Shown in pieces: positions 1 to 7,224 of a stretch of 15,672 nucleotides of DNA; the stretch's first letter is position 1, and the number at the start of each line of letters is the position of its first letter. The notes beneath the pieces are model-generated. The model worked only from the letters and a program-made list of their open reading frames with translations, was not told the origin of the DNA and searched no databases. Position numbers and translations under genes: made by a program. This stretch comes from an uncultured Veillonella sp. (GTDB taxonomy: Bacteria; Bacillota; Negativicutes; Veillonellales; Veillonellaceae): NCBI GenBank assembly GCA_902477915.1, contig CABSJA010000043.1, positions 1-15,672 on the forward strand. The letters are read 5' to 3'.

Positions 1-1
1 T

Positions 2-439
2 GCTAGTGGTGGCAACGAAATCGTTTCTGCTGCTAAGGCTTTAAAAAAGAAAAAATTACTTGGTTTTTTAGCTGACCAAGATGGTTATATTAATGGTTTA
101 CCTGTTCCGTTTTTGGGGCAGGACTCTTCAGCGGTCATAGGACCAGCTACATTTGCAAAAAAATTTGGCTCTCCAGTAGTTCCAATTTTTGCATCTCGTA
201 AGCCTGAAGGTGGTCATATTGTACATATTTTACCAGCCTTACATTATGTTGATACAGGTGATGAAGATGTAGATATGTACCGTTTGACTGAAGAATGTGT
301 ACGCGTTACGGAAGAATTTATTAAGGAACATCCAGATGAGTGGCTATGGTTCCAACATCGTTGGATGACTAAGATGGATCAAATTATTGATTATGATAAG
401 AAGGTAGCTGCACGGGAGAGGGCACATGAAAAACAATAA
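2..439 (+). CDS. lpxL: LpxL/HtrB-family lipid A (lysophospholipid) acyltransferase, 3' part
   Basis: Partial gene, open from the left edge; 145 C-terminal residues are visible. Enzymes of this family add a secondary acyl chain to Kdo-lipid A at the inner face of the cytoplasmic membrane, before LPS export. Visible family features are a GFLADQDG segment, FLGQDSSAVIGPATFAKKFGSP soon after, a PIF strand, and the C-terminal PDEWLWFQHRW signature that matches the P-E-x-W-L-W-x-H-R-W ending of LpxL/HtrB. The catalytic H-x4-D/E motif lies upstream of the window, so activity cannot be judged here. The last 14 bases overlap the start of lptC, suggesting translational coupling and a shared transcript. 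Acyl-chain specificity (LpxL, LpxM or another acyltransferase) cannot be told from the visible part, so the symbol marks the family. Confidence 0.85.
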   Translation, partial: ASGGNEIVSAAKALKKKKLLGFLADQDGYINGLPVPFLGQDSSAVIGPATFAKKFGSPVVPIFASRKPEGGHIVHILPALHYVDTGDEDVDMYRLTEECVRVTEEFIKEHPDEWLWFQHRWMTKMDQIIDYDKKVAARERAHEKQ

Positions 440-962
440 AAAATTAATTGCCATTGTGGCCGCTATAGTGTTGGCTCTGATTGGTCTTATCGTATATATT
501 ATGAAAGACTCTGGTGATGTTAGTACCACTCAAAATCAGAATGGACAACTTGTTAACTTCCAAGGAGCTGACTTACAAGAGGAAAAAGATGGCAAGCTAG
601 TGTGGGCTTTATCAGCTGAAAAGATTGAATATGACCCACGTACAAAAGCTATTGTCCTGACTAATTTAAAAGGTCTTTTCTATCAAGATGATGTTACGAC
701 AACAATTACAGCACCTCATGCCGTATTGACAGGCGATCGTAATTCCCTCGATATTGATCAAGGCGTTACCGCCACTAATACTGATGGTGCTGAGTTTAAA
801 ACCGATGCACTTCATTTTGATAATAAAACAAAAACGTTGACATCTAAATCTGCTTTTACTTATAACAGTAAAGATATAACATTAACTGGTGATAAACTTG
901 AAGGCAACATGTCCTTGAAGAAAATTAAAGCTATTGGTAATGCGAAGTTAACGAAGAAGTAA
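426..962 (+). CDS. lptC: LptC-like LPS export protein (bitopic periplasmic component)
   Basis: A 178-residue protein with a short basic N-terminus (MKNNKK), one hydrophobic anchor at about residues 7-26 and a periplasmic part with the beta-rich pattern of the LptC/OstA fold (GADLQEEKDGKLVWALSAEKIEYD...). In the Lpt bridge LptC takes LPS from the LptB-permease complex and passes it to LptA. Size is close to other LptC proteins. It starts inside the end of the acyltransferase gene, with GGGAGAGGGC upstream of the ATG as ribosome-binding site, and its stop codon touches the next gene. Identification rests on the anchor-plus-beta pattern and on its place before lptA and lptB. Primary sequence is weakly conserved in this family, so the family call is stronger than any residue-level claim. 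Confidence 0.88.
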   Translation: MKNNKKLIAIVAAIVLALIGLIVYIMKDSGDVSTTQNQNGQLVNFQGADLQEEKDGKLVWALSAEKIEYDPRTKAIVLTNLKGLFYQDDVTTTITAPHAVLTGDRNSLDIDQGVTATNTDGAEFKTDALHFDNKTKTLTSKSAFTYNSKDITLTGDKLEGNMSLKKIKAIGNAKLTKK

Positions 963-976
963 TGCGAGGAAATATA

Positions 977-1696
977 ATGAATAAGAAAAAACAGATTGGT
1001 ATGGCTATCTTAGCTATGCTTATGACTGCATCTGTTACAGCTTGGGCCGCAAATGATCCTTTGACTATTAGCGCGGATACATTATCTTATGATGGCAATA
1101 CAGGGCGTGCTGATGCAAATGGTAATGTGGTAATTACACAAGCTGATAAAACAATGACTGGTGCTAATGGTTGGTACAACACAAAAACTCAAGAAGCAAA
1201 CCTTGATGGTGGCGTATCCATGATTGGTTCTGATATGGCTATGTCTGCTCAATCAGTGCATAGCTACAATAACAATAAGTTCATTGCTGATGGTGGTGTT
1301 CATTTACAACGTAGTGATCGTCAAATTTTCGGTGATAAAGTTGAATACAATACAGATACAGAATATGGCCTTGTATCTGGTAACGCTCGCTTGATTGCAG
1401 AAGGTACTACATTGACAGGTAATCAAGTAGAAGGTTGGCTAAAAGAAATTCGTGCAGTGGCACAAGGGGATGTGACATTCTCTAACCCAGAACGAAATGT
1501 ATCTGGCTCTGCAGAACGTGCTACCTATACACAAACACCAAATCAAAATGATGGCGTTGTACTTTTATCTGGTTCTGCTCATGCTGTTCAAAACGGTAAT
1601 GTGCTCAATGCACCAGAGCTTAAAATCCGTCTTGCCGATGATTCTGCTGAAACATTAGGTGGCCGTAGTACACTTATCATTGTTCCAAATCAATAA
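977..1696 (+). CDS. lptA: LptA/OstA-like periplasmic LPS bridge protein
   Basis: I choose the ATG at 977 rather than the one at 962. It has GCGAGGA six bases upstream and begins directly with a good signal peptide (MNKKKQ, a hydrophobic core, then TAWA cut before AND), giving 239 residues. The rest is repeated short beta-strand units typical of the OstA/LptA jellyroll (LTISADTLSYDGNTGRADANGNVVITQ, then further D/G-rich repeats such as DGGVSMIGSDMAMSAQSVHSY and ADGGVHLQRSDRQIFGDKVEY). LptA proteins stack into the periplasmic filament that carries LPS to LptD. The protein is longer than E. coli LptA (185 aa), so it may hold more jellyroll turns per subunit. It sits between lptC and lptB in an unbroken operon. 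It could also be described only as an OstA-domain protein. Confidence 0.87.
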   Translation: MNKKKQIGMAILAMLMTASVTAWAANDPLTISADTLSYDGNTGRADANGNVVITQADKTMTGANGWYNTKTQEANLDGGVSMIGSDMAMSAQSVHSYNNNKFIADGGVHLQRSDRQIFGDKVEYNTDTEYGLVSGNARLIAEGTTLTGNQVEGWLKEIRAVAQGDVTFSNPERNVSGSAERATYTQTPNQNDGVVLLSGSAHAVQNGNVLNAPELKIRLADDSAETLGGRSTLIIVPNQ

Positions 1697-1705
1697 GGAT
1701 TAAAT

Positions 1706-2425
1706 ATGTATATAGAAACCAAAAACTTAGTCAAAACCTTTAACGGGCGCAATGTAGTAGACGGGGTTAGTCTACGCGTTGATAAGGGGCAAGTCGTTGG
1801 GCTCCTAGGTCCTAATGGGGCAGGGAAAACTACATCATTCTATATGATTGTAGGCATTGAACGACCTAGTTCTGGTATCATTACCGTTGATGGCAAGGAT
1901 ATTACGAATATTCCAATGTATAAACGCGCTGCTGAAGGTATTGGGTATCTTCCACAAGAGGCATCAATCTTTCGTTCTATGACCGTTGAGGATAATATTC
2001 GTGCAATGTTACAAACAACATCAAAGAAATCTGATGAAATTGAAGCTATAGTGGAATCCCTCATTGAAGAATTTCATATTGGTCATGTTCGGGAGCGTAT
2101 GGGGATGCAGCTATCTGGTGGTGAACGCCGTCGTGTAGAAATCGCTCGTTGCCTTGCATTAGAACCGAATTTTATTCTTCTCGATGAACCTTTTGCTGGT
2201 GTCGATCCTATAGCGGTTGCTGACATTCAACAAATTATTTTACATGTTAAAAATCGAGGTATTGGCATCTTGATTACAGACCACAATGTACGTGAAACAT
2301 TGGGGATTGTAGACAAGGCGTATATTTTGAGTAGTGGTAAAATCCTCCTAGAAGGTACCCCTGAAGAAATCGCGAACAATCCAATTGCTCGTGAGCATTA
2401 CTTAGGGGATAACTTTAGATTATAG
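1706..2425 (+). CDS. lptB: LPS export ABC transporter ATP-binding protein LptB
   Basis: A 239-residue ABC ATPase of the usual LptB length. Visible motifs are Walker A GPNGAGKT (residues 35-42), Q-loop Gln84 in YLPQEAS, ABC signature LSGGE (136-140) followed by RRRVEIARCLA, Walker B FILLDEP with the catalytic Glu161, D-loop GVDP, and H-loop His193 in TDHNV. The continuation into GILITDHNVRETLGIVDKAYIL is characteristic of LptB among ABC ATPases. It powers extraction of LPS from the inner membrane through the LptF/G permease encoded next. AAGGAT lies upstream of the ATG, and the gene is nine bases from both neighbours, so co-transcription is very likely. Confidence 0.97.
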   Translation: MYIETKNLVKTFNGRNVVDGVSLRVDKGQVVGLLGPNGAGKTTSFYMIVGIERPSSGIITVDGKDITNIPMYKRAAEGIGYLPQEASIFRSMTVEDNIRAMLQTTSKKSDEIEAIVESLIEEFHIGHVRERMGMQLSGGERRRVEIARCLALEPNFILLDEPFAGVDPIAVADIQQIILHVKNRGIGILITDHNVRETLGIVDKAYILSSGKILLEGTPEEIANNPIAREHYLGDNFRL

Positions 2426-2434
2426 GAGGGGACT

Positions 2435-3526
2435 ATGAGATTATTAGATAAATATATACTAAAAGCCTTTGTAGGCCCGTTCCTATTTGGGGTATTTGCT
2501 TTTACCAGCATCTTTATTGGTACGGGCACATTGTTTAGAATTGCTCAATATATTACTGAATATGGGGCTCCATTATTGCTTGTTATGAAAGCCTTTGTAT
2601 TGGCTTTACCAAGCATTGTTATCTTAACATTCCCTATGTCAGTTTTATTGGCTTCTCTTATGACATTTAGTCGTTTGAGTAGCACCAGTGAAATTGTTGT
2701 TATGCGTGCCGGTGGCCTTAGCTTTTTACGTTTAGCGATGCCGGTATACATCATCGCTCTCATCATCTCAATTGGGGCTGTCGCATTTAATGAATTTGTT
2801 GTACCACGTACAAATAATATGTATCAAACGATTGTGCGTGAACAGATTATGAAAAATGCATCACCTCAAACACAAAATCATATCGTTTTAAAAACAATGA
2901 ATGGTAATGATTTGGGTACATTGATGTATGCTAAAAGCTACAATGCAGAGACTAAACAGTTAAGTATGATTACGGTGCAACAATTTGGTGAAGGTGGCAA
3001 GTTACAACAGGTTGAAAATGCAGATACTGCCGTTTGGAATGGTCAATATTGGGTGATGCAAAACGGCATCATTTATGATATTTCCGCCGGTGATGGTGTA
3101 GAACGTACTATGAAATTTAAGGAGCAGTCCTTGCCAATTAAATCTGCACCAAAGGATATTCAACAAGATCAACGTAAACCAGAAGAATTAACAATCAAGG
3201 AATTACGTCATCAAATTAAAGCGTATAAGGCGGCGTATACGAATGCAAATAAACTAGAAATGGAAATGTACCAACGTTTTACAATTCCATTAGCTAGCTT
3301 TGTATTTGCTCTTGTAGGTGCTCCATTAGGCCTTCAAAAACAACGCTCTAGCTCATCTATTGGCTTTGGTATTAGTATTTTAATCATCTTTATCTACTAT
3401 GGGGTGATGACATTTGCTGGTGCATTAGGTAAAGGTGGGGCATTGCCGACTGTATTTGCTGCATTAATTCCAGATACATTAGGTATCATTGCCGGTTTAT
3501 ATTTAAATTGGCGTGTATCCAAGTAA
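2435..3526 (+). CDS. LptF/LptG-family (YjgP/YjgQ) LPS export permease
   Basis: A 363-residue inner-membrane permease with the family layout. An N-terminal helix block starts LLDKYILKAFVGPFLFGVFAF and continues through the hydrophobic helices up to about residue 125. A soluble periplasmic beta-jellyroll region follows at about 130-270 (for example LGTLMYAKSYNAETKQLSMITVQQF and TAVWNGQYWVMQNGIIYDI). The protein ends with three helices at about 285-363 (FTIPLASFVFALVGAPLGLQ, GFGISILIIFIYYGVMTF, IPDTLGIIAGLYLNWRV). It forms the channel through which LPS leaves the inner membrane, driven by LptB. A strong AGGAGGGG site precedes the ATG. Only one such permease is encoded here, whereas Proteobacteria have an lptF-lptG pair. 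Whether it is closer to LptF or LptG cannot be decided by eye, so no symbol is given. Confidence 0.93.
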   Translation: MRLLDKYILKAFVGPFLFGVFAFTSIFIGTGTLFRIAQYITEYGAPLLLVMKAFVLALPSIVILTFPMSVLLASLMTFSRLSSTSEIVVMRAGGLSFLRLAMPVYIIALIISIGAVAFNEFVVPRTNNMYQTIVREQIMKNASPQTQNHIVLKTMNGNDLGTLMYAKSYNAETKQLSMITVQQFGEGGKLQQVENADTAVWNGQYWVMQNGIIYDISAGDGVERTMKFKEQSLPIKSAPKDIQQDQRKPEELTIKELRHQIKAYKAAYTNANKLEMEMYQRFTIPLASFVFALVGAPLGLQKQRSSSSIGFGISILIIFIYYGVMTFAGALGKGGALPTVFAALIPDTLGIIAGLYLNWRVSK

Positions 3527-3613
3527 CTTAGCGTATAAAGAAATAAATTTGACTTACGAAATATGGTATTTTTGAACAAAATAATTGTGTAATCTTAGGA
3601 AAGGAGGGACTCG

Positions 3614-4828
3614 ATGTTAGTAGGTGTTAAAATATTAGTTATTATCGCCCTTATGGGTGGACTTATTGCCTACATGGGGGATAAGTTAGGCACCAAAGTT
3701 GGTAAGCGTCGCATGTCCCTCTTTGGATTAAGGCCTAAGCATACATCGATTATTGTTACTATCGTAACAGGTTTATTAGTTGCTGCTGCTACAGTAGGGG
3801 TATTAACCATTACTTCTCAAAGTGTAAGAACAGCACTCTTTGGAATGGACCAGTTGCGAGCAGATATGAAGCAACTCAATGATGAGGTGGCTGCTAAGAC
3901 ACAAGAGCTCATTCGAGGTCAAGCATTGCTTGAGCAAAATAAGCAAGAATTAGCAGAACGCATGGCTGAAATAGAGCAAATTCGTAAAGAGGTTGATGCA
4001 ACAAAGGCTGAGTTGGCTAGTGCGCAGGCTGCTAAAGATGCGACTGCAGCCGAGTTAGCAACACTTCAAGCCTCATATGATGAAGTATCTAAAAAGTTAG
4101 CTGACTTAGAAGCTACAAGAGCTAAGATGGAAGCTCATATTAAGGATTTACAAGCAACGCAAGAACAATTGCAAAATGGCATTATTCATTTGCGTGAAGG
4201 AACTATTCTTTTCCAAGTTGATCAATTGTTGGCACAAGCTGTTGTTCGACCTGGGTTAAGTGAAGAAGATAGCCAAGCAGCCATCAAAAATATTATTGAT
4301 GATACCAATAAATTGGTGCTACGCCGCCTTGGTATCGAAGATCAAGGGCAAGCTGTTGTATATGTAGAGCGTCAAAATATTGAGGTGGCTACACAAAAGC
4401 TTAATAGTGCAAAGACACCTATGGTCGTTCAAGTTGTAGCGGCTGGCAATATCATTGCTGGCGAACCTGCAGTGGCTATTATCCAGGTATATCCACAACA
4501 ATTTATTTATAAAAATGGAGAAGTAATCCATTCTGCCGTAATGGATGGTGGGCCTAATGCTCAATCAGCTATGCTTCAATTCTTGAAGCAAGTAAATGAA
4601 AAGGCGAGAGCGAAAGGCATAATTCCAGACTCCTTATCTGGTGATATTGGAACTATACCAGGGGATGATTTATTTACTGCTATTAGACGTGTTGCTACTA
4701 TACATGGCAAGGTTCATGTAGAAGCATATGTTGATGGTGATACATATTCATCTGGTCCTGTACATCTTAAGTTGCGTATTACTCAAATGCCTGTCTTTAA
4801 TGATAAGGCAAAAATGCCAGCTTATTAA
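3614..4828 (+). CDS. DUF3084-family membrane-anchored coiled-coil protein
   Basis: A 404-residue protein matching the DUF3084 layout. Two N-terminal membrane segments (about residues 3-22 and 44-68) are separated by a conserved short basic loop GDKLGTKVGKRRMSLFGLRPKHT. A long Lys/Glu/Ala/Gln-rich coiled coil follows (about 80-195), then a mixed alpha/beta C-terminal domain (about 196-404). Function is not established for the family. A role in envelope organisation is my inference from the anchor-plus-coil architecture and from its place between lpt genes and porins. A very strong AAAGGAGGG site precedes the ATG. The 87-bp gap after the permease gene has no convincing promoter or terminator, so read-through from the lpt operon is possible. 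Transcription should stop at the hairpin at 4857-4899. Confidence 0.88.
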   Translation: MLVGVKILVIIALMGGLIAYMGDKLGTKVGKRRMSLFGLRPKHTSIIVTIVTGLLVAAATVGVLTITSQSVRTALFGMDQLRADMKQLNDEVAAKTQELIRGQALLEQNKQELAERMAEIEQIRKEVDATKAELASAQAAKDATAAELATLQASYDEVSKKLADLEATRAKMEAHIKDLQATQEQLQNGIIHLREGTILFQVDQLLAQAVVRPGLSEEDSQAAIKNIIDDTNKLVLRRLGIEDQGQAVVYVERQNIEVATQKLNSAKTPMVVQVVAAGNIIAGEPAVAIIQVYPQQFIYKNGEVIHSAVMDGGPNAQSAMLQFLKQVNEKARAKGIIPDSLSGDIGTIPGDDLFTAIRRVATIHGKVHVEAYVDGDTYSSGPVHLKLRITQMPVFNDKAKMPAY

Positions 4829-4856
4829 AAAATAGTACTTTGGTTTTATATACTTT

Positions 4857-4899
4857 AAATAAAGGTCTTATGTAATTTTTTACATAAGACCTTTATTTT
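4857..4899 (+). terminator. Rho-independent terminator after the DUF3084 gene
   Basis: Perfect 19-bp inverted repeat, arms 4857-4875 and 4880-4898, with a TTTT loop. The downstream arm ends in CCTTTATTTT, which supplies a short U-rich tail. It lies 28 bases after the DUF3084 stop codon. The arms are AU-rich at the base and GC-containing in the middle (GGTCTTATG/CATAAGACC). It separates the lpt/DUF3084 unit from the next one. Confidence 0.85.
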
Positions 4900-4909
4900 G
4901 TGTTAAAAT
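4879..4909 (+). promoter_or_regulatory. Candidate promoter for the YqgF-like / YitT / lepB unit
   Basis: TTTACA (4879-4884) and TAAAAT (4904-4909) are separated by 19 bp, longer than the preferred 17, so this is weak evidence. It is the best sigma-A-like pair between the preceding terminator and the ATG at 4942. The -35 box would lie inside the 3' arm of that terminator hairpin. TATAAC at 4909-4914 is an alternative -10 without a matching -35. Confidence 0.35.
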
Positions 4910-4941
4910 ATAACTGCTGTATTTAAAGCGAGGATAGTTAT

Positions 4942-5469
4942 ATGACTGATACTACATACATTTTAGCCGTAGATCCAGGCAATGAGAAAACTGGTGTAGC
5001 AATTGTAACACCTTCTGGTACTATGGTGTGTCGTAAAATTATTATGACAAAACAGTTCAATGATGAAATTGAACGTACATTAACTGAATATTATGGTATT
5101 GTTCATATCGTATGTGGAAATGGTACAAATCATAAATATTTATATCCATCTCTTCAACAAATTGGACGAAATCACAGAATCACTACTAGCTTAATTGATG
5201 AATCGCATAGCACAGAGGAGGCTCGTAAATTATATTGGAAATATAATCCTCCTACAGGATGGCGTAAGATTATCCCTACATCTATGCAATTTCCACCGGA
5301 GCCAGTAGATGATTTAACAGCCTTTGTTATTGGCTTACGGTATACAAAACAGTTACGTCAAGCTGCTAACGATATACAAGGGGACATCATAGACGCTAGT
5401 GAGTTAGAAGAAAAGCGATTACATGCTATGGAGCAGTTGTACGGTAAAGGGGAAGTGCATGACAAATGA
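4942..5469 (+). CDS. Divergent YqgF/RuvX-like RNase H-fold protein
   Basis: A 175-residue protein with the pattern of the YqgF (RuvX/RuvC) RNase H-like superfamily. An N-terminal strand ends in the acidic DPG at residues 11-13 (ILAVDPGNEKTGVAIV). A second strand ends VCGNGT (58-62). LIDESHSTEEA (84-94) corresponds to the D-E-R-x-S/T-T-x-x-A motif of YqgF. PVDDLTAFVIGL (121-132) supplies the late Asp pair. The three acidic positions of a two-metal nuclease site (Asp11, Glu87, Asp123 or 124) therefore appear present, although the Arg of D-E-R is Ser. Canonical YqgF is about 140 residues and processes pre-16S rRNA. Nuclease activity is inferred and the substrate unknown. GCGAGGAT lies upstream of the ATG, and the end overlaps the next gene by 11 bases. 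Confidence 0.7.
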   Translation: MTDTTYILAVDPGNEKTGVAIVTPSGTMVCRKIIMTKQFNDEIERTLTEYYGIVHIVCGNGTNHKYLYPSLQQIGRNHRITTSLIDESHSTEEARKLYWKYNPPTGWRKIIPTSMQFPPEPVDDLTAFVIGLRYTKQLRQAANDIQGDIIDASELEEKRLHAMEQLYGKGEVHDK

Positions 5470-6328
5470 AACTTCAACGCATAACTGGTCAAACTTTATT
5501 ATGCGTTGCTTAATGATGATTTTAGGGGCCTTAATTTACACCATAGGCTTAGATTTATTTTTAGTACCGAATAGCATCATCGATGGTGGTGTAGTTGGTA
5601 TTTCCTTGATGGCTGCAGAGCTTTCAGGAATTTCTTTCAGTATTTTCGTTGTGCTCTTTAACTTGCCTTTCTTGTATATTGGCTATAGAGCTAACGGTAA
5701 AAACTTTACATTCTCTACACTGTTCTCTATCGTATGGATGGCTATTTTTTCAACCTTTGCTCATGATTTCACACCGATTACATCGGATCCATTTTTAGGA
5801 TCTATCTTTGGTGGTATCATCTTAGGTATTGGGGTAGGCCTCATTATACGTAACGGTGGTTCTTTGGACGGCTCTGAAATCGTAGCCATCATATTTGATA
5901 AACGTTCAACCTTCTCTGTAGGTGAAATCGTAATGGCCATGAATCTTATTATTCTCGGCGCAGCGGGTTTTGTTTATAGTTGGAATAGTGCTATGTACTC
6001 CTTGATTGCATACTTCATTGCCTATAAGATGATTGATATTACAATTACAGGCCTTGATGAATCTAAAGGGGTCATGATTATTACAGATGCAGAGAATTCT
6101 AAAAAGATTGCAGATGCATTAAATGCGAACCTAAATCGTGGTGTTACCATCATGTATGGTGAAGGGGGCTATTTAAAGCAACCTAAACATGTTTTGTATT
6201 CTGTAGTGACAAGACTTGAGATTATGAGGTTAAAAAATACTGTTTATGAAGTAGATCCATCGGCATTTATTACGATTCAGGATGTACATGATGTATTCGG
6301 TGGTAGATTTACAAAAAACGGTCATTAA
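5459..6328 (+). CDS. YitT-family membrane protein (DUF161 + DUF2179)
   Basis: I start it at the ATG at 5459, which follows AAAGGGGAAG by a few bases, rather than an in-frame ATG at 5423. That earlier start lies deep inside the preceding gene and lacks a ribosome-binding site. The 289-residue product has about five or six hydrophobic segments in its N-terminal two thirds (MRCLMMILGALIYTIGLDLF, GGVVGISLMAAELSG, FSIFVVLFNLPFLYIGY and others). It keeps the family NSIIDGGVVGIS and NGGSLDGSEIVAII signatures. A soluble C-terminal DUF2179 domain (about residues 200-285) runs GVMIITDAENSKKIADALN, RGVTIMYGEGGY and VYEVDPSAFITIQDVHDVFGGRF. Molecular function of YitT proteins is not established; they are often described as putative transporters. 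Its stop is nine bases before lepB. Confidence 0.9.
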   Translation: MTNETSTHNWSNFIMRCLMMILGALIYTIGLDLFLVPNSIIDGGVVGISLMAAELSGISFSIFVVLFNLPFLYIGYRANGKNFTFSTLFSIVWMAIFSTFAHDFTPITSDPFLGSIFGGIILGIGVGLIIRNGGSLDGSEIVAIIFDKRSTFSVGEIVMAMNLIILGAAGFVYSWNSAMYSLIAYFIAYKMIDITITGLDESKGVMIITDAENSKKIADALNANLNRGVTIMYGEGGYLKQPKHVLYSVVTRLEIMRLKNTVYEVDPSAFITIQDVHDVFGGRFTKNGH

Positions 6329-6337
6329 GGGGTTAAT

Positions 6338-6910
6338 ATGAGTAATAAAATAGTAAAAGAAATATTAGATTGGATTTATGCCATTGTATTAGCATTGGTT
6401 ATTGCTATGGTAATCCATATCTTCTTGATTCAACCAACACGGGTATCTGGTGAATCAATGGAGGATACACTACATAATGGTCAATATTTAATTGTAACGA
6501 AGTGGCATCATATTATGAATGAAATGCCAAATTATGGACAAATTGTAATCATTGATAGTCGTGTTAATCGTGCACGTACTTGGATAGATGATGTAGAAGA
6601 ACCATTGATGAACTATGCATCTGTCTTTAACAAGGCTGCTCAAACAAATGATGTATGGGTTAAGCGCGTTATTGGTCGTCCAGGTGATGTATTAGAGTTT
6701 AAAGATGGTCATGTATGGCGCAATGGTGAGCAATTACAAGAACCATATACTAAAGATACAATAATGAATTATACACGATCTACACCGGTTACTGTTCCAG
6801 AAGGGCATGTATTTGTAATGGGGGACAATCGAAATCACTCTAGCGATAGTCGCTTTATCGGTCCTGTTCCAGTTGATCACGTATTAGGTTTTGTATCCTA
6901 TGCAATTTAA
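6338..6910 (+). CDS. lepB: Signal peptidase I
   Basis: A 190-residue type I signal peptidase. It has one N-terminal membrane anchor (about residues 10-31). The catalytic serine box is SGESM (Ser40), and the lysine box is VWVKRVIGRPGD (Lys109) with the conserved arginine next to it. The C-terminal box is GHVFVMGDNRNHSSDSR (about 156-172). It is a serine-lysine protease on the outer face of the cytoplasmic membrane that releases exported proteins from their signal peptides. Likely substrates in this window are LptA, the two OmpM porins and the exported protein at 14844. AAGGGG lies upstream of the ATG. The insertion with DVEEPLMNYASVFNKAAQ (about 85-103) between the Ser and Lys boxes is unremarkable for the family. 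It is the last gene of its unit, followed by a terminator. Confidence 0.97.
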   Translation: MSNKIVKEILDWIYAIVLALVIAMVIHIFLIQPTRVSGESMEDTLHNGQYLIVTKWHHIMNEMPNYGQIVIIDSRVNRARTWIDDVEEPLMNYASVFNKAAQTNDVWVKRVIGRPGDVLEFKDGHVWRNGEQLQEPYTKDTIMNYTRSTPVTVPEGHVFVMGDNRNHSSDSRFIGPVPVDHVLGFVSYAI

Positions 6911-6920
6911 TGCTTATAAA

Positions 6921-6960
6921 AGCCTTCCTATAGTGTTACTATGGGGAGGCTCTTTCTATT
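6921..6960 (+). terminator. Rho-independent terminator after lepB
   Basis: A 13-bp stem with two G-U pairs (6921-6933 pairing with 6939-6951), loop TGTTA, followed by the pyrimidine-rich tail CTTTCTATT. It starts 10 bases after the lepB stop codon. Confidence 0.85.
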
Positions 6961-7189
6961 TAATATTAGGTATTGAAAGAGATATATTAGTAAAATATAT
7001 TAATATTTGCATTTTATATTATATATAATAATTAAAAATTATGAATTTTGTGTCTGATTTTGTCATAATTTTAAGAAATAAAATGAAATTGTGTAAAATT
7101 TAATTTTGAAAAATACAGATAAAATCTATGTTTATAAGCTCATTTTTATTCATGAAAGGAATTTCATAAAATTTAGTTGTACAAAATGC
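6961..7189. other. AT-rich intergenic region upstream of the first ompM gene
   Basis: No open frame of note on either strand. It is extremely AT-rich with runs of TATATTA. It contains the CAGATAAAATCT dyad described separately and a 6-bp inverted repeat ATGAAA/TTTCAT with a GGAA spacer (7152-7167), about 65 bp before the predicted transcription start. A TTGAAA-17-TATATT match at 6973-7001 is promoter-like, but such matches are expected by chance in this composition. Confidence 0.5.
7116..7127. promoter_or_regulatory. Upstream dyad CAGATAAAATCT, first copy (possible operator)
   Basis: The dyad AGAT-AAA-ATCT lies 74 bp upstream (start to start) of the -35 box of the first ompM promoter, centred near -103. 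The same 12 bases occur at 8981 at exactly the same distance from the second ompM promoter. Both copies are followed 22-24 bases later by TCATTTT. Function as a regulator-binding site is inferred. Confidence 0.5.
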
Positions 7190-7218
7190 TTTACAAAAAA
7201 ATTGGACGGTGATATATT
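7190..7218 (+). promoter_or_regulatory. sigma-A-type promoter of the first ompM gene
   Basis: TTTACA (7190-7195), a 17-bp spacer and TATATT (7213-7218) give near-consensus boxes with ideal spacing. The predicted start is near 7225, leaving a leader of about 157 nt. The second ompM gene has an equivalent promoter with the same -35 box and spacer length, which supports both. Confidence 0.8.
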
Positions 7219-7224
7219 CTAATC

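Noticed and set aside
962..976. Upstream ATG at 962 as start of lptA
   Set aside because: It adds MRGNI before the signal peptide and has a poorer ribosome-binding site, while GCGAGGA is ideally placed for the ATG at 977.
3527..3613. Possible promoter (TTGACT at 3549) before the DUF3084 gene
   Set aside because: TTGACT is good, but no acceptable -10 hexamer lies 16-19 bp downstream, so I do not call it.
5423..5458. Upstream ATG at 5423 as start of the YitT-family gene
   Set aside because: It would extend the overlap with the preceding gene to 47 bases and add residues unlike a YitT N-terminus. The ATG at 5459 follows AAAGGGGAAG.
6973..7001. TTGAAA-17-TATATT promoter-like pair upstream of the first ompM gene
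   Set aside because: The surrounding DNA is almost all A and T, so such matches arise by chance. There is no counterpart at the second ompM gene, and a better placed promoter exists at 7190-7218.
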